This document shows, piece by piece, positions 19,926 to 31,500 of a DNA stretch of 64,000 nt (position 1 is the first letter of the stretch; each line of letters begins with the position of its first letter). The stretch spans positions 274,001-338,000 of the forward strand of contig JAVKOQ010000015.1 in assembly GCA_031835245.1 (NCBI GenBank), read 5' to 3'. Source of the DNA: Balamuthia mandrillaris (Eukaryota > Discosea > Longamoebia > Balamuthiidae). Under the pieces are notes generated by a model that saw only the letters and a list, made by a program, of their open reading frames with translations, had not been told where the DNA came from and searched no databases. Both the position numbers and the translations under genes were made by a program.

Positions 19926-22526
19926 ATGCCGACGTTCACGCCGCAACAGCTCCGAGCCATGATGGCTCACAAGAACAACATCCGTAACACCACCGTGATA
20001 GCCCACGTGGACCATGGCAAGTCCACCCTCACCGACACCCTCGTTCGCATGGCCGGCATCAGCAACACCGACCGCTACACGCACGGCCGCGAGGACGAGA
20101 GGCTCAAGGGCATTACCATCAAGTCCACTGGGCTCTCCCTCTTCTTTGAGCTCCCTGAGAGCGTACCCCTGCCTTCCCTCCCTGAGGAAGGCTCTTCCTC
20201 CTCCTCGGGTGGCCCTAGTGGAGGCCGCGGCTTCCTCTTCAACCTTGTCGACACGCCAGGCCACGTCGACTTCTCTTCCGAGGTGACGGCTGCCTTGAGG
20301 GTCACCGACGGCGCTCTGGTGGTGGTGGACTGCGTGGAGGGCGTCTGCGTGCAAACGGAGACGGTGCTGCGCCAGGCCCTGGCCGAGGGCATCAAGCCCG
20401 TTCTGGTACTCAACAAGTTGGACAGGGTCATCCTGGAGTTGCAGCTTACCCCTGAGGAGGCCTACCAAGCCTTGGTCCGCACCATCGAGGACGTCAACAC
20501 CATCGTGGCCACCTATGGCGGTACTCTCTTTGGCGAGGGAAGGTACCAACTGGATCCGCTCCTTGGCAACGTTACCTTTGGCAGCGCTCTCCACGGATGG
20601 GGCTTCAGCCTGCCGGCCTTTGCCCGAATGTTGGCCCGCAGCACGGACACCAGTGCGGAGGCCTTGCTTTCTCGTCTTTGGGGAGAAAATTACTTTGACC
20701 CGCAGACCAAACGATGGAAGAGCAGCGCCCCTCCTGCTTCCTCTACTTCCTCGGAGGATGAAAAGAACAAGCCTCGACGTGGCTTTTGTAAGCTGGTTCT
20801 CGCTCCCATCTACAGTATGGTCAAAGCGGCCATGGCAAGCGAGCGAGATACCGTGTCGCAAAAGCTGAGCCACCTTGGTATCTCCCTTCGAGCGGAGGAC
20901 CTCCAGAAGGAAGGCAAGGACCTTATGAAGGCCGTCATGCCAAAGTTCCTGTCCATGGGAGATGCTCTTCTTGAGATGATGGTTACACATCTGCCCTCCC
21001 CTGCTGTCGCCCAGCGCTACCGTGTGGAGCTGCTCTACGAAGGACCAATGGACGATGCCTGCGCCACTGCCATCCGTGAGTGTGACCCCGACGGCCCTCT
21101 CATGGTCTACATCAGCAAACAGGTGCCTGCCATGGGCGGAGGCAGCAGCGACAAGAGCCGCTTCTACTCCTTTGGTAGAGTGTTCTCTGGCGTGGTGCGC
21201 ACCGGTCAGAAGGTTAGGATCATGGGTCCTGACTTTGTGCACGGCCAGACCAGAGACCTCTTTGTGGACAAGTCCGTGCAGAGGACCTGCCTCATTATGG
21301 GCCGCTATGTGGAAGCCATGGAGGACGTGCCCTGCGGCAACACCGTCTGTCTCGTCGGATTGGATAAGTTCCTCGTCAAGAGTGGCACGTTGACCAACGT
21401 TTCTGATGCCCATCCCTTCCGTGCCATGAAGCTCTCTGTGTCTCCTGTGGTGCGAGTGGCCGTGCGCCCCAAGAAGGCCACCGACATTCCTCGCTTGGCC
21501 AAAGGGCTGAAGCTCCTAGCCAAGATGGATACCTGCGTGCAGTGCACCATCGAGGAGAGCACTGGCGAGATGATTGTAGCTGGAGCAGGAGAGCTTCACC
21601 TCGACACCGTCCTCAACGATCTGAGCTCTCTGTCCGGCATTGAGATCACCCGCAGCGACCCCGTCGTTTCCTACCGCGAAAGCATTCGAGGCGTTGCTTC
21701 CTCTCAAGCGTGCCTTGCCAAGTCTCCCAACCATCATAACCGACTATGGACCACGGCCCAACCGATGGGTGAAGACTTGCTCAAAGGCATCGAGGTGGAG
21801 AACACGATCACCACTTACATGGACCCCAAGCAGCGAGCTAAGATCCTGGAGGAGACCTACGGCTGGCCTCACGGCGAGGGCCGCAGAGTCTGGAGCTTCG
21901 CTCCAAACGACTTTGGCCCCAACGTCCTCGTTGACAACACCAAGGGCGTGCAGTACATGCACGAGATCAAGGACAGCTTCAACTCGGCCTTCCAGTGGGT
22001 GGCCGGTGAGGGCGTCCTCTGCGGCGAGCCCATGCGCGGTATCCGCTTCAACATTGTGGATGCTACCCTCCACTCCGACTCCATCCATCGTGGCGGTGGG
22101 CAGATCATCCCCGCCGCACGACGCGCCCTCTTTGCCGCGCAGCTCAGCTCCAAGCCTTGCATCCAGGAACCGATCTACCTGGTGGAGATCCTCACCCAGG
22201 AAACGGCCATGGGCGGCATCTACAAGGTGCTCTCCAAGCGGAGGGGCAACGTCTTCTCTGTAGAGCACCGAGAGGGCACCCCGCTGTGCATGATGAAGGC
22301 CCACCTCCCGGTGGGCGAGTCCTTTGGCTTCACTGGAGAGCTGCGGGAGGCCACCGGCGGCTTCGCCTACCCTCAGTGCTTCTTTGACCATTGGTCGGAG
22401 GCACCGGGAGATCCCTTGGTGGCGGACAACGGTAACCTGGCGAATGGCATCTTGATGGACACGCGGCGGCGCAAAGGATTGCCTTTGGAGGTTCCTCGCC
22501 TGGAGGACTTTGTGGATAAGCTGTAA
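19926..22526 (+). CDS. EEF2: Elongation factor 2 (diverged, intronless)
   Basis: A single 866-codon exon. The GTPase P-loop AHVDHGKSTLTD is at about residues 26-37, the switch region shows ITIKSTGLSLFFEL, and DTPGHVDFSSEVTAALRVTD and LNKLDR follow. The C-terminal half has MRGIRFNIVDATLHSDSIHR with GGGQ after it, where the diphthamide-type His is near residue 721, then IIPAARRALFA, FGFTGELREATGG and the family-typical end ..DFVDKL. EF-2 translocates the ribosome using GTP. Differences from canonical EF-2 include RYTHGREDE instead of RFTDTRKDE, the lack of the ASARAG residues before it, and an unusual segment after HHNRL. It could be the only EF-2 or a paralogue. It is intronless and GC-rich, unlike its neighbours. 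A long antisense frame over it is a codon-bias shadow. Confidence 0.93.
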   Translation: MPTFTPQQLRAMMAHKNNIRNTTVIAHVDHGKSTLTDTLVRMAGISNTDRYTHGREDERLKGITIKSTGLSLFFELPESVPLPSLPEEGSSSSSGGPSGGRGFLFNLVDTPGHVDFSSEVTAALRVTDGALVVVDCVEGVCVQTETVLRQALAEGIKPVLVLNKLDRVILELQLTPEEAYQALVRTIEDVNTIVATYGGTLFGEGRYQLDPLLGNVTFGSALHGWGFSLPAFARMLARSTDTSAEALLSRLWGENYFDPQTKRWKSSAPPASSTSSEDEKNKPRRGFCKLVLAPIYSMVKAAMASERDTVSQKLSHLGISLRAEDLQKEGKDLMKAVMPKFLSMGDALLEMMVTHLPSPAVAQRYRVELLYEGPMDDACATAIRECDPDGPLMVYISKQVPAMGGGSSDKSRFYSFGRVFSGVVRTGQKVRIMGPDFVHGQTRDLFVDKSVQRTCLIMGRYVEAMEDVPCGNTVCLVGLDKFLVKSGTLTNVSDAHPFRAMKLSVSPVVRVAVRPKKATDIPRLAKGLKLLAKMDTCVQCTIEESTGEMIVAGAGELHLDTVLNDLSSLSGIEITRSDPVVSYRESIRGVASSQACLAKSPNHHNRLWTTAQPMGEDLLKGIEVENTITTYMDPKQRAKILEETYGWPHGEGRRVWSFAPNDFGPNVLVDNTKGVQYMHEIKDSFNSAFQWVAGEGVLCGEPMRGIRFNIVDATLHSDSIHRGGGQIIPAARRALFAAQLSSKPCIQEPIYLVEILTQETAMGGIYKVLSKRRGNVFSVEHREGTPLCMMKAHLPVGESFGFTGELREATGGFAYPQCFFDHWSEAPGDPLVADNGNLANGILMDTRRRKGLPLEVPRLEDFVDKL

Positions 22527-23159
22527 GAGTACACGGAACGGGAGGGAACGGTCGGAAGGGCATGGATAATGCTCTTATGGCGGTTCTTATTTATTTATTT
22601 GTAACTTAATCTTTTTCTCACCTAATAATCCTTTTCAAAGGGTTGGGGGTGGGGAGCGACCAGGATAAAGAAGCCTCGCTTTTTCTTTGTCTTGCGCTCT
22701 CTGCCTTCACCCAAAAAAAACTTAAAACCCCTTGTGCATTTTTTCTCTTTCTCTTTCTCTTTCTCTTTCTCTTTCCTCCGTCACGTTCGCTTTCTCTACA
22801 CGACAACAGGAAGAAAATGAAACACACATGGAACCAGTCGTGGCGATCACTACATCGAGTGAGTGCATAGATTCCGGCGAGAATCGGCGTGTTTCCTCTC
22901 CTAAAAACGTAAATCAGGACCGATCACATCCCGATCCATTGCAACAGGTTAAGATAGACCTCCTTTCGTGACCATTTGCTGCTCGACGACACCTGTCGAC
23001 ATAAAATACAGCGCACTGTTTTTTTTTTTGTCTGTTTCGCCAAAAGAACAAACAAGAAAGAGAAGAAGAAAGAGGTAGCGTGAGGAAGGTTGCTGCTGTT
23101 CTACCCCCCCCCAAAAAAAAAAAAAAAACACATACACACACACACACAAAACACAAAAA
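22527..23159. other. Intergenic, 633 bp
   Basis: Gap between EF-2 and AP-2 alpha. It has a CTTTCT-repeat stretch at about 22745-22775, a GTCGAC at 22995-23000, and T- and A-runs before the next ATG. No exon seen. Confidence 0.5.
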
Positions 23160-23615
23160 ATGTCGCACTGGGCGACGAAGAACAACATGAAGGGCTTGAC
23201 CAACTTCATCAGTGACGTTCGTGAATGTATGATCTCCACCGCCTTTGATTTTCTGACTTTGATTTCATTCCTTCGAGCAAAGTAGAACGAAGCGAGAGAG
23301 AGAGAGAAAAGTTCTGAACTTTTTTGATCTCTTCTCTGCTCGCGCTTTATTTATCATTTTTTGACTCTCTTCTGAAACAAAAACAACCAAGGTAGGGGAA
23401 AAGAGGCGGAAGAAAAGAGGGTCAACAAAGAGCTTGCCAACATGCGTAAAAAGTTTACGGACAAGCAAGGCATCAAAGGTTACGACCGCAAGAAATACGT
23501 TTGCAAGATGCTCTACGTCTACTTGTTGGGCTACGACGTTGACTTTGGCTACATGGAAGCCATCCAGCTGCTTAGTGCTGAAAAATTTTCTGAAAAGCAA
23601 GTGGTGCGTTTTTTT

Positions 23616-23651
<36 letters not shown>

Positions 23652-26443
23652 CTCCCTTCCCTGTTACCGTTTCTTTTCTCTCTTCTTTGTTTTATTCTTT
23701 GTCGTTCTCCTCTGTATCTCTGTTTTTTTTTTCCTCTATTGTTCTGATAAGAGACTGTTAGGGCTACATTGCGCTTGAGATTTTGTTGAACGAAGAGCAC
23801 GAGATGCTACCGTTGCTTGTACAAGCTCTGTGCGACGATCTAGAAGCCAGAAGTGAGTACTCCCAATGCCTTGCCCTCACGGCCATCGCCAACTTGGGAG
23901 GCAAAGCCATGGCTGAAGCTCAAATTGCCCAAGGCGTTGTTAAGCTTATTCTTTCAAAGTTTGTTTCCTTCTTTCTTGTCGTTTCTTGTCGTTTCTTTCT
24001 TTCTTGCTTTCTTTCTTCTAAATGGCTTGTTTTAATCTTTATTTTTCAGTGGGACGACCCCAATGGTGAAAAAGAAAGCCATTTTAGCTTTTCTTCAGCT
24101 TTTCAGAAAGTACCCTGGTCTCATAACAGCTGACCCATGGGCCACACGCTTCATCAGTCTCTTGTCGTCTCAGGACCTGGGAATTATCTGCGCCCTGATG
24201 AGTCTGCTCCTTTCTGTCGTGGAACAAGAGACGGAGGGATACGATATTTGCGTGCCTACCGTTATTGAAGTTCTTTGCAAGGTACACGCCTATTTTACTT
24301 TTTAAATCTGTAATTCCTTTTGTTTGTGTTTGTTCTATCAAAATCGGTTTTGACACTCATTATTTGTTGTTATTGACTGTAGGTTTTAGCTGGTGACTTC
24401 TCTCGCGATTACACATACTATAACATTCCTCACCCGTGGCTTCAAGTCAAGCTGTTACGCTTCCTCCGTCGATTCCCTCCAACCACTGATAAAACCTCCG
24501 CCAACAGCCTTCGCGACGCCCTATCTCGCATCCTCTCCGCAGCTGAGAAAAGCTTGGCCACAGATCAAGCCTCAATCAACCACAAAAATGCCCTAAATTG
24601 TGTACTCTTTGAAGCCCTTAGTCTCATCAGTCATCTCGACAAGTACGTCCTTGTCGTCTCCTTGCAGTATTTACATATTTCTCATTTTATCTTGTAATAC
24701 TTATGGTGTTTTTACCTTCTTTTTTTTTTTTTGTTTTGCACCAACAAAACAACAGTGATCCTAGTCTGCTAAAGCACTCTGCTGAGCTGCTTGGTCGTTT
24801 CGTATCCGCCAAGGAGCCCAACAGCAGATACTTGGGCCTTGACGCAATGACTCACTTGGCCTCCCTTGGCGACCGCAAGATCGCCGCTATTATCAAACGT
24901 CAGATGGACACGGTGCTTAGCTCCCTCAACGACGCGGACATTAGCATTCGCCGACGCGCGCTGGACCTTTTGTATAGTATGTGCGATAAATCCAACTCCA
25001 AGAAGATAGTAGCAGAAATGTTGGAGTTTCTCATTCGTGCTGACTTTGACATTCGTGAAGAACTGGTCCATATCTTGCTCTTCCCTTCATTTATCTTTCT
25101 TTTTTTACTCCTTTCATTTCCCTTCTCTCTCTCTCTCTCTCTCTCTTTGTGTTTATGTTAATTACTTAATTTTAACAGGTTATCAAAATTGCCATTCTGG
25201 CGGAGAAGTACGCTTCTAGCAATGCCTGGTTTGTGGACACCGTGCTCCGTTTGATCAGCCTTGGCGGTGAGAGCGTACCTGATGACATTTGGTATCGCGT
25301 TGTTCAAGTTGTGACCAACCACGAGGATGTACAGCAATACAGCTGTAAAAACGTGCTCAAGGTATTCCTTCATTTCTTTCTTACTTTCATATTCATTCTT
25401 TTTTCTTTTATTTCCTGATTTTTCTAAACTCAACAAACAAAAGGCATTACAACAACCAAATTGTCACGAAACGATGGTGAAAGTAGGTGGTTATCTGCTA
25501 GGCGAGTTTGGCCATCTCATCGAGGATCAACCCGGATGCTCTGCTTTGGAGCAGTTCACAGCTCTTCACAGCAAGTTCTACAGCAGCTCACTGCCTACGC
25601 GGGCCATCTTGCTTTCCGCCTACGCCAAGTTTCTCAACGTCTATCCGGAGTACCTTGCGGAGACCATCGAAGAGCTGTTTCGGCAACACTCTACGTTTGT
25701 GGATGCGGAGATTCAGCAACGTTCGTGCGAGTTTTACAACCTTTCCAAGCTTGACAAACCGGAACTTATGCAAACAGTGCTGGATGTAATGCCTGCCTTC
25801 TCCCAAACACAAGACCCCGTTACTGGTCCCCACTCTGACAGTGAAGGCGAGGAGGATGAACCATCCCCTTCTCATGAGGAAGACTCATCCTCGGCTTTGC
25901 CCTACGATGTCTCATCATCCTCCTCCTCCATTAATCCATATGCCGCCGCTGATCAGGCAAGAGCTGCTCCTTATTCTCCCCACCCTCTTCCTCAACAACC
26001 ACCGTATCAGCCAAGTCCAGCTTCTCCCTCTCCTCCAGGTTCTTTCTCCCCATCACCACCGGGTTCATTTTCCGGTGGCCCCTCTTTGGGTGCCTATGGA
26101 TCGGCGTCGTATGTTCTCCTTCCTTTTTTACTTCATTTCTTCTATCTTCTTACTTGTTTTCTCACTTTTCCATGATTATCTTCTCTCGCTCTCTCAATAG
26201 CGGAGGAGCACCAGACGTATTGGCAGCTGCAGCACCATCGCAACCAGAGGACCTCTTAGGCGAGATGTTCAAATTCCTCGTTGTCAACAAGGAGGGACTT
26301 CTCTACGAAGGCCCAAATCTTCAAATCGGCCTCAAATCAGAGTACAAGAATGAGCAAGGCCGGGTCATGTTATTCTACGGCAACACCAACCCTCAGTCTC
26401 CCCTTACCCAGTTTACTGTCATCGTTCCCCCTGTCAATTGTAC

Positions 26444-26492
<49 letters not shown>

Positions 26493-27201
26493 TCTCTCCT
26501 TTTTTTTCTTCACAGCTGTCGCTCCTTTTTTCTTCGTTTCTCTCTCCCACTCTCTTTTGACTTATCTTTTTTTTAAACTTCAAGATTTGAGCATCCAGCT
26601 GCAACCTATATCTTCCACGATAGCGCCAGGCCAGCAGGAACAACAGCTCATCAACCTGTCCTGCCTGGGCGAGTTCCACGATGCCCTTCCCTTCCGTATC
26701 AGCTACCTGTAAGTTCTTTTTTCCTTTTTCTTTTTTTTCGTTTTCTTTTCTCTTTAACAAATGAAATGCAGTTTGAACGGTAAAACTGAGAACGTCTCCC
26801 TCAAGCTCCCCGTCGTGCTCACCAAGTTCATCGTGCCGAACGTTCTCTCCAAGAACGACTTTTTCGGAACATGGAAGCAGTACAGCGGCCCTCCCTACGA
26901 GCACCAATCCATCTTCCGCGCCTCCAAGATCATCGACCTGAGCTCCATCACCGCCAACCTCTCCACGGGCTTCAACCTGGCCGTCTTAGAGGGAGTCGAC
27001 CAGAACCCGAGCAACCTTGTGGCCAGCGGGTTATTGCACGTCTCTGCAGCGGCGAGCGGAGGAGGGGTGAAGACGATTCCGGTGTTGTTGAGGCTGGAGA
27101 CCAACCAGGAGGCAAAGATGCTGAGGCTGACGATAAGAAGCAGCGATGGAACGGTCACGCCGGCCATAAAGGCTTTGTTGGCAGCTCACCTGATTTGTTG
27201 A
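23160..27201 (+). CDS. AP2A1: AP-2 complex subunit alpha
   Basis: Exons are 23160-23226, 23392-23603, 23762-23958, 24050-24281, 24383-24642, 24756-25065, 25179-25361, 25444-26108, 26201-26439, 26585-26708 and 26772-27201, giving 972 aa in frame. The N-terminal trunk is typical alpha-adaptin: MKGLTNFISDVREC, KRVNKELANMRKKF, KKYVCKMLYVYLLGYDVDFG, LALTAIANLGGKAMAE, PWLQVKLLRFLRRFPP, IWYRVVQVVTNHEDVQQYS, TMVKVGGYLLGEFGHLI. A hinge rich in Pro, Ser and acidic residues (about 610-720) is followed by the appendage (ear) domain: LLYEGPNLQIGLKSEYKNEQ, FTVIVPPVNY, KLPVVLTKFIVPNVLSKNDF, FFGTWKQY. AP-2 recruits clathrin and cargo at the plasma membrane; the N-terminal basic patch binds phosphoinositide (family knowledge). 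It looks complete. Confidence 0.95.
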
Positions 27202-27293
27202 GAGAGAGAGAAGTTTTGGGATCGATGTAATCACAAAAAAGAAAAAATATTTTGTTTCACAAACATTAAGAAAAAGGAGCGAAGAGACTAGGA

Positions 27294-27712
27294 TCAGTTT
27301 TGTTGCTGTTGTTGGTTTTGTTGCTGTTGCTGTTGTCGTTCTTTTTCTTCTTGTTGGGCGAGAAAAGCTGCCCGTCGCTGTTGCGACAATTGAATAAACT
27401 CTTGAATGGCGTCATCTATGTGCTCCTCATGACTGCAAAAAAACATAAGAAGGGATAAGCAACACCGGAAAGCCTGAACAAAAAAAGAGAGCTACGAAAC
27501 TAGGTGTGAAGACAATCTTCCATGCGCGTCTTTTCATGTTTGCAGCTCCAAGGGGACTTGAGGACGCCCTCCCGCTTCACGCAGGCCACAAAAGGTTCCA
27601 CCACTGGGTCGCAGTGCTTGTAGGCCCTTTTGCGAACCTCGTTCAACATCTCCCGCTCTGCGGCTTTGCTGAGTTCCTTCGGATAGGTTCGCTCTCTGAA
27701 GAACACGCTCAT
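27294..27712 (-). CDS. CMC1: CMC1-like twin CX9C mitochondrial protein
   Basis: Minus-strand exons are 27712-27501 and 27432-27294, giving 116 aa. The core shows two CX9C helices: C-DPVVEPFVA-C and C-KHEKTRMED-C, preceded by ELSKAAEREMLNEVRKRAY. This spacing, with the conserved C(D/E)P....F..C pattern, fits the CMC1/COX19-like group. These proteins are imported through the Mia40 disulfide relay into the intermembrane space, where CMC1 helps COX1/cytochrome oxidase assembly. The intron joins CTTCACACCTA|TCATGAG in phase. The C-terminus is a Gln-rich tail (about 25 residues), an unusual low-complexity extension. The exact paralogue within the family is not certain. Confidence 0.82.
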
Positions 27713-28013
27713 CTCTTTCTTTCTTTGCTGTTTTGTTTTTTCCTCGAAATCAACGAAAAAAATGTAACGTTTCGGAGTCGAACCCGAACCCTGTTGCTCA
27801 CATACAAAAAAAATTAAATTGCATCCGATGAGCATCGAACTGCGCCACGGTAAAATGTGGACAGCGGGAGTCGAACCGGTAGAAGTCTGATTTAAAAAAA
27901 CAGGTGATGGTCGTGGGAGTCGAACTGCAACATCTGCAAGGAAAAAAATAAGAGAAAAAAAACGGTTAAAAAAAAAGTAGTGAAGAGAGAAAAGAACAAG
28001 AAGAAGAAGGACG
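27713..28013. other. Divergent promoter gap with tRNA-like box B motifs
   Basis: Between CMC1 and the BRCT gene. On the minus strand it carries GGTTCGACTCC at 27784-27774 and 27877-27867, and GTTCGACTCC at 27925-27916. These are matches to the Pol III box B core, each followed within about 30-45 nt by T-rich DNA. TGGCGCAGTTC near 27846 resembles a box A. I could not fold a full cloverleaf, so no tRNA is called. Confidence 0.4.
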
Positions 28014-28486
28014 ATGTTTGCTGGGTGCATCATCTACTTGGTTCCTCCTTCCTCCGCCTCCTCTGAGCTTTATTCACACCAACAGGTTGGTTTGCTTACT
28101 TCCTTTTTTGTTCGTTCGTTCGGTGGGGAAGGAAAACTCACAGGCCAAAGTTTTGCTTCCGTCTTCCCTCCACGCCCCACAGCTGCTTGATAAAGTGAGA
28201 GGCAATGGCGGGGCCATCAACTACCATTTCAGCAGGAAGACGACCACGCATGTCGTAAGCACGCATCTAGCGTTTCCAGAATATGAACACGCTGTTGCCA
28301 GGGGCATTGTCGTTGTTACTGTACGTTCTCTTTCTCGCGGATCTTTAACTCTTTGCTCACATTATGTCGAATAAAGCCGGAATGGGTCCACCGCAGTGTT
28401 CTGACGGGTCGCATGCAAAACCCCCGTTACTTCTCTCCTGACCCTAACAAGTTCTTTTCTGGCGTAGTCCTATCTTCAACACAGGT

Positions 28487-28524
<38 letters not shown>

Positions 28525-31500
28525 CAGTTTCTATTCTCGCTTTCGCATGTTCTCTCCACTCATCTTTTCACTAATCGTTATTTAGATCCCTTCAGAGGAA
28601 CGAGACGTGGTTTATGCTGCTGTTACTTTATTCGGTGGCTGTTTCAGTTGCTGCATGAACTCTTCCTGCACGCATCTCCTTGCTCCTCCTTCCCTTGCTT
28701 CCTCCTTTTCATCACCCCCTTCATCCTCCTCTATTGCTCTACCTCCCAAACTGCGATTTGCCCAAAAGAAAGGCCCTCAGTGGTTGCACGTCGTCACTCC
28801 GGAGTGGTTCAATGCTTGCATGAGAGAACACAGACGGATACCGGAAAAAAACTATTCTTTTGCTTGGCCTCCTTCTCTTCCTTCTTCCTCTGCTTTACCA
28901 ATAGCATCTTCTAGTTCTTCTTCTTCTTCTTCTTCTTCTTCTTCTTCTTCTTCTTCGACGACCACTACTACAGCAACTCGTTCTACGTTAATGATGACAG
29001 CACACGAAACACCTCCTTCTCTTCCTTCCTCCTCATCATCAATTTCCATTTTATCAACAACATCTCCTTCTTCTACATATGCAACAAAAATAGCAGCGGC
29101 GGTAACAACAAATTATTCTTATTCTTCGCACATGATAAGAGCGAATGACTCACCGCCCCAACTTTCTGCACTTTCTGCCTTTGTGCCCTCAAAGGCATCT
29201 TCTTCTTCTTCTTCCACTTCTTCTTCATCTTCCACTTCTTCCTCTTCTTCTTCCACTTCTTCTTCATCTTCCACTTCTTCCTCTTCTTCTTCCACTTCTT
29301 CCTCTTCTTCTTCTTCTTCCGCTGACTCTCCTCCTCCCCTCGTGCCACCACCGGAAGCGATGCATGTGGAGGAAGATAAACCAGAAGCGGAAATGGAAGT
29401 GATGAAAGAAGAGCTCGTTACAAGCAACGAAAACATCATATACAATCAAAGGAAGGACGAACATAATGACGATGCCCTACAGAAAGAAGAGAGTGAACAC
29501 GTCAATGTTGAGATTCAAGATGGAGTTATACTTATTGAAAACAACACACCACAGGAGGGAGTACTCAAGGCTAAAGAACAAACAGAAAGCGAAAAAGAGG
29601 TAGAAGAAATTACTAAGGGACGACCACTGGACGAAGATCCAATGATCGAGGACGATGTAATTTATTTGAAGACAGTACAGGTAGAAAAGAGAACCAACGG
29701 ATCAACCCCCAAACGAACGCAATCTGAACAGCAACTACGTTCATCATCACCACTGTTGCCCACACAAAATAATGGCAGCGACTCATCGCTTCAAGCAACT
29801 TCACCAAATACACAACAGAAAAAGAGGAAGGAAATTACCACATCTACAGAGAAAACAAAGAAAGGGCAAACCAAACAAACAAACGGAGAACAGAATCGAC
29901 TAAAACAACTGCAACTGCAACCACAGCAGAAACAGCAAAACACATCGCGACAAAAGAGCAAGAAATCTTCCAAGTTTTTGATGAAAGGCAAACATTTTCT
30001 CGTTTCTGGATATTCAACGGAAGATACTCTCAGAATCGAAGAACAAGTGCGTTTGTTGGGTGGCACGATATGCAAAATTGTCAAACAGAGATACCCTTCT
30101 AGGTGGACCAACCTCATCACTCCTTATCAACGTGGACCTGCATGGCAAGCTGTAAGATCCCTCCTTCATTCTTTGCTGATGCAGTATGCTTAATTTAGGC
30201 CAACTTTATTCAAATGTAGGCAAAAGAAAGAGGAGATATTACCATCAGCTCGTATAAATGGTTGCTCGATTGTGCAGCTTCTGTTACAGTTGTTGATCCT
30301 CAACAATCCGTACTCCACATCCCCTTCCAAAGCAACACCCCTATTCCTGGCATGGAAGCCTTGGTTGCGTATTCTCTCTCACTCTCTGTCCCTCCCTTGC
30401 TGCCTCGCTGACTCTTTTGTTGAATAAAGATGATATCCCAGTCGGGAACAAGAGGCAAACATAGAAATGATGTGATGCAGATGGTTAAGGCTGCGGGAGC
30501 TTGTTATACTCCTTGTCTTACTCGGAAAAATACCCATCTTATCTGTGAAGAGTATGTTATCCCACCGCTTTATTTTCGTTGTATCTCATCCAATGCTTCT
30601 TTCTATTTTTGAATTTCAGTTTCGATGGAGAGAAGTACCAAAAAGCGCTCGAATGGGGCGTATGCGTAGTTTCAAGTCGATGGTTGGAGGAATGTTTACG
30701 GTCGTGGTCGCTGCTTCCCACTCCTCAATTCAACCCTCGTTCGGTACAACGACCGCAGCTTTCTTCACAACAGCCACCGCAATCGCCACAACACCAGCAA
30801 CAACAGCCACAACTACAACAACTATTACCTCAACCGCAATTACTGCCGCGAGCACAATTACAACAGCCACAAACGCAGGCACTACCGCAACAACAAGAAC
30901 AGCCACCACAACCAACACAGCCTGAACAAAAAGCACCGCCCAAAGCACAACCACAGCAGAAACGTTCACTGCCACAGCAACCGCAATCACCACAACAGCA
31001 ACAACAGCCACAACCACAAAACAACAAGACACACCCACCACCACAAGCACAACAGCAACAAAACAAAGAGCCACAACCACAAACACAACCACAACAAAAC
31101 AAAGGAAAAGAAAAAGAATCAGAAAAAGAAAAAGAAGTAGCAAAAACACAACAAAAAGTCAAAAAAGCAGAGGAAGAGAGAACAAAATCATCGGCGCCCA
31201 CTAGCGCAGACTTGTTGAGCAAAGCTAAGAAGAGAAGTGTCAAAGACATGGATGAACCTTCTGCCTCCAAAAAGCAGAAAACGAGAATATCGACTTCACG
31301 ATGTTTCTTGTTCAGCGGATGCAACCCCCAAGATAAAGATAACTTTCACAAGATTGTTACTTCATTAGGAGGTTCGTCTATTCTTCCTGCTTCTTTTCTC
31401 TTTCTTCCTTGTTCTTGCTTCCGTCCCCTTCTCTAACCAGACAAACATAGGGACATTTACTACTGATTTTGAACCGGGCAAATGTACACACGTGGTAATG

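Noticed and set aside
19914-21413. 499-codon open frame antisense to EF-2
   Set aside because: It lies wholly opposite a well-conserved gene with strong codon bias. The GC-rich third positions open the reverse frame; the protein shows no family motif.
27772-27925. Functional tRNA genes upstream of CMC1
   Set aside because: Box B cores are present, but the T stems and acceptor stems do not pair into a cloverleaf; reported only as motifs.
28607-28974. Separate gene start within the BRCT gene at 28607
   Set aside because: The frame joins in phase with the exons upstream and continues the second BRCT domain, so it is an internal exon.
30620-31200. A transferred or viral Gln-rich gene
   Set aside because: The Gln/Pro stretch is in frame between BRCT4 and BRCT5, the same kind of linker that PTIP has.
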